The position numbers were made by a program, and so were the translations under genes. The notes under the pieces were generated by a model. It had not been told where the DNA came from, made no database searches, and worked only from the letters and a program-made list of their open reading frames with translations. A stretch of 64,000 nucleotides of DNA from NCBI GenBank assembly GCA_013398295.1, contig VZSF01007301.1:1262651-1326650 (forward strand), read 5' to 3'. Of the stretch, positions 61,898 to 64,000 are shown one piece after another. Numbering within the stretch: the stretch's first letter is position 1; each line of letters begins with the position of its first letter. The stretch is from Chionis minor. Taxonomy: Eukaryota > Chordata > Aves > Charadriiformes > Chionididae.

Positions 61898-62686
61898 CTA
61901 CAAAACCATAATGAATGATATCATTATTACTAAATAATTTCTGCACTGATTAGATTTCAATAGCCTAATCTTCCCCTTTTGTTTCATTTTTAACAAAAAA
62001 CACTTCCTTTTTTCAGAGCAGCACACAGTGGGCACAAGAACATCTACAGCTGATCTCTGGACATCCTCTTTTCTTTTTTTCCTGCACTGCTCAGGCTGCA
62101 GTGGTGGCACCCCGTGAGGCCACCTCAGTGGCGTAAGGTGCTTGTGGGGTACACCAGTGGGGCGGTCCAATGTCCCGTGCCCCATTGGCACTGTTCCCTC
62201 TGGTGGGACACTGGCCATTGAGGTGGGCGGCTGCTTCCTGAAGGTCCTTGAGATGATGGAGTGCATCCCTCTGCCTGCCTGTACCCACGATGGGAATAGG
62301 AACCACAGCTTTGCTGCCAGCAACATGCTGCTGCACTCGACAGGAGGGCGGTCATGTCCCCACCCCAGGACACAGGCAGAGATGGGGTTACCACTGGGGT
62401 ATTTGCCAAATAACCCGGACTTAAATAACACAGACCTCAGGGGGAGCTGTGGGTGGAGAGGATTTTGAAACTCAGTCCTAGGCTTGAAAAAGCAGGTCCT
62501 AACGTCTACCTCTGCATTTGCCCCTCGCATAAAGCTGTAGCCACACCAAGGTCGGCGAGATAAAAGAAGAGAGACGTACATACTGTGTCTACTGCTTCCC
62601 CCTTGGCACTCTCCTATCGCTTCCATACTCATTTCCATCTGTGCAACGTGCATGTAAAACAACTTAACCCCTTGCCAGCCAGACAC
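61898..62686 (-). other. Unassigned 262-codon open reading frame
   Basis: This is the longest open frame in the window, in BCL2 sense within intron 2. The predicted product has no signal peptide, recognisable domain or repeat. It is Arg/Lys-rich near its C-terminal third (around QCRKKRKEDVQ and EKRKCFLLKMKQKGK) and ends in a hydrophobic stretch. The upstream two-thirds overlaps a GC-rich block (about 62090-62400) that is also open on the + strand and in another minus frame. No flanking splice sites or promoter were recognised. I judge it a probable chance frame, though the length is unusual for random sequence of this composition. Confidence 0.2.
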
Positions 62687-64000
62687 TAAACCGTGGGATT
62701 TGAATTGTTCTCAGCTCCTGGGCCTCCTTAGGTACATAAAAGCCGTGGCCGCGCTTCAGGAGGCAACTGAATCGCCGCCTTTGTGTGCCGGGTGCAGGGG
62801 AAACGGAGCCTGGCTGTGGGCATGTGCCAGCCCCCGCTGGGTAAGAGCTGGCATTGTCTGCCTAACGAAGCGTCGACATTTCTACCAAGCACAGTCAGTA
62901 AATTTTCAATGCCGTGATTGGGCTGCACATAGTACTAAAATAAACAAGTTCAAATTTCCTCAAAGCAGGGAAGTCTACAATCAAAACGCGCAACAGAAAG
63001 ACCTGGATTTCCCAGCCTGGATGAAGAGCAGAGAGGGCAAAACTTCCAGAGCATCCTTGAATGCCAACTTTTAGAGCATCCTCAGCCGCGGCAGCCGGCG
63101 CCCAAGGAAAGGCACCACGGTGGGTGCGGAGGATGCTCAGCCCTGCAGGACCTCACTCAGGGGTGCTCAAGGGGGACGCACCGGGCAGGCGGACGGTTGT
63201 GAACACAGCAGCTCTACGCAGAATAGTCTTTGCTGCGTCTTGTTCCCACTGGGCAAAGGTATCTCCCTGTAACAGAACAGTGAGCGTCCACGACACGGCA
63301 AAACAGGAGCAGAGGAGCCTTACCACGCAGCAGTAATTCCAATATACATCTTCCAAAGAAAGGAAGAAAATAACTTGCAGTCTGCTACGTGAAAAGGTCC
63401 TTCAGCAAAGTTCTTCCAGCTACAGTGAGATACATATAGCTACATATTTACAGTTAAGACACCAGGGAGATAATCTATGTGCATATACTTCCAAAATACG
63501 TTTGGACAAGAACTGGAATTTTCCTCTGCAAGTAGCGTAACAACTAAATATTTAAATGGTTAGAAGGCCAAACAATTGCAAACAAGTCAGTAACAACCAC
63601 ATTTCTCTCAGTTCCTGGTATTGCCACTAAGGACAGCTGTAAAACAGGGCCTGAGTAAGCCCAAAATTATTCCTTAAAACTGAACACAGTAACAATAATA
63701 ATTAGCAAACAGCTATATGGAGTGGAAATATGTATTCCTCCCTCAGAAAAGCTCCAAAAAGACAGGACCAGTGCTTTAGAGAGCTCGCCTTTTTTCACGT
63801 ACCAATCACCAAAGAGTTCTCTGATAAATTGTTATGCAAACTGATGGAGTTTGGACTAATTACACAGTCTTATGTCAGAGACAGACTCACAGAAGGGCCT
63901 TATACGGGTACCCAGCATCTCAGCAAATGCACCGGGTTCTGCCTGCTCAACTGATGCTGTGCCCTGCAGACAATTAGTGGTGGCTGGCGCCTTAACGAGC
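62687..64000. other. Intronic sequence to the window edge, no recognised gene
   Basis: Mixed composition with GC-richer sequence at about 62740-62860 and 63070-63250. A 124-codon + frame at 62700-63074 and shorter frames overlap each other and show no recognisable domain. No repeat or exon was identified. Confidence 0.55.

Larger units (their letters stand above)
9492..64000 (-). other. BCL2: BCL2 intron 2 (partial, continues beyond the window)
   Basis: No BCL2 exon 2 coding sequence (BH4, loop, BH3 and BH1) is found between the exon 3 acceptor and the right edge, and no other gene is recognisable. BCL2 intron 2 is very long in other vertebrates, so the remaining 54.5 kb is assigned to it. 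Nested or antisense non-coding genes cannot be excluded from sequence alone. Repeats and compositional pockets inside it are listed separately. Confidence 0.85.

Noticed and set aside
9492..64000. BCL2 exon 1/2 (BH4, BH3, BH1 coding sequence)
   Set aside because: No minus-strand frame contains these motifs; exon 2 must lie beyond the right edge.
1..64000. CRISPR arrays, LTR retroelements or endogenous viral genes
   Set aside because: No regularly spaced repeats, paired long terminal repeats or viral protein motifs were seen.

Overview
The window is vertebrate nuclear DNA, most likely from a bird. It carries three CR1 LINE 3' fragments with the avian-type ATTCTATGATTCTATG tail, several short microsatellites, and no L1 or Alu-type repeats. 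It contains one recognisable protein-coding exon: the last coding exon (exon 3) of the apoptosis regulator BCL2, on the minus strand at 9357-9491. That exon encodes the end of the BH2 motif and the C-terminal membrane anchor.

Layout on the + axis. Positions 1-149 are a CR1 fragment. Positions 150-4660 are intergenic DNA beyond the 3' end of BCL2; in other vertebrates the next gene on this side is PHLPP1, which is not visible here. Positions 4661-9356 are the long BCL2 3' UTR, read right to left. Its orthology is supported by several blocks that match the human 3' UTR as I remember it: an AU-rich element just after the stop, a block near 7400-7580, the miR-15/16 seed site at 6918-6925, a block at 6571-6660, and the terminal AATAAA at 4679-4684. 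Exon 3 with its splice acceptor follows at 9357-9515.

Everything from 9492 to the right edge (about 54.5 kb) is best read as part of BCL2 intron 2, which is very long in other vertebrates. Exons 1 and 2 (BH4, BH3 and BH1 regions) are not in the window. The intron is mostly AT-rich unique sequence. It contains a CR1 fragment in the sense orientation 256 bp upstream of exon 3, a second CR1 at about 28.5-29.0 kb, an old CR1-like core near 23.3 kb, poly-G, poly-A and poly-T tracts, short tandem repeats, and several GC-rich pockets, the largest at about 46.9-48.8 kb.

I see no complete second gene, RNA gene, CRISPR array, LTR element or viral copy. Most short open frames are shadows in CR1 or chance frames in GC-rich pockets. 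The observations most worth checking are a possible 31-nt exon next to the CR1 insertion upstream of exon 3, whose use would remove the BCL2 membrane anchor; three frame-compatible exon-like segments on the + strand in and beside the BCL2 3' UTR; and an unassigned 262-codon open frame at 61898-62686.
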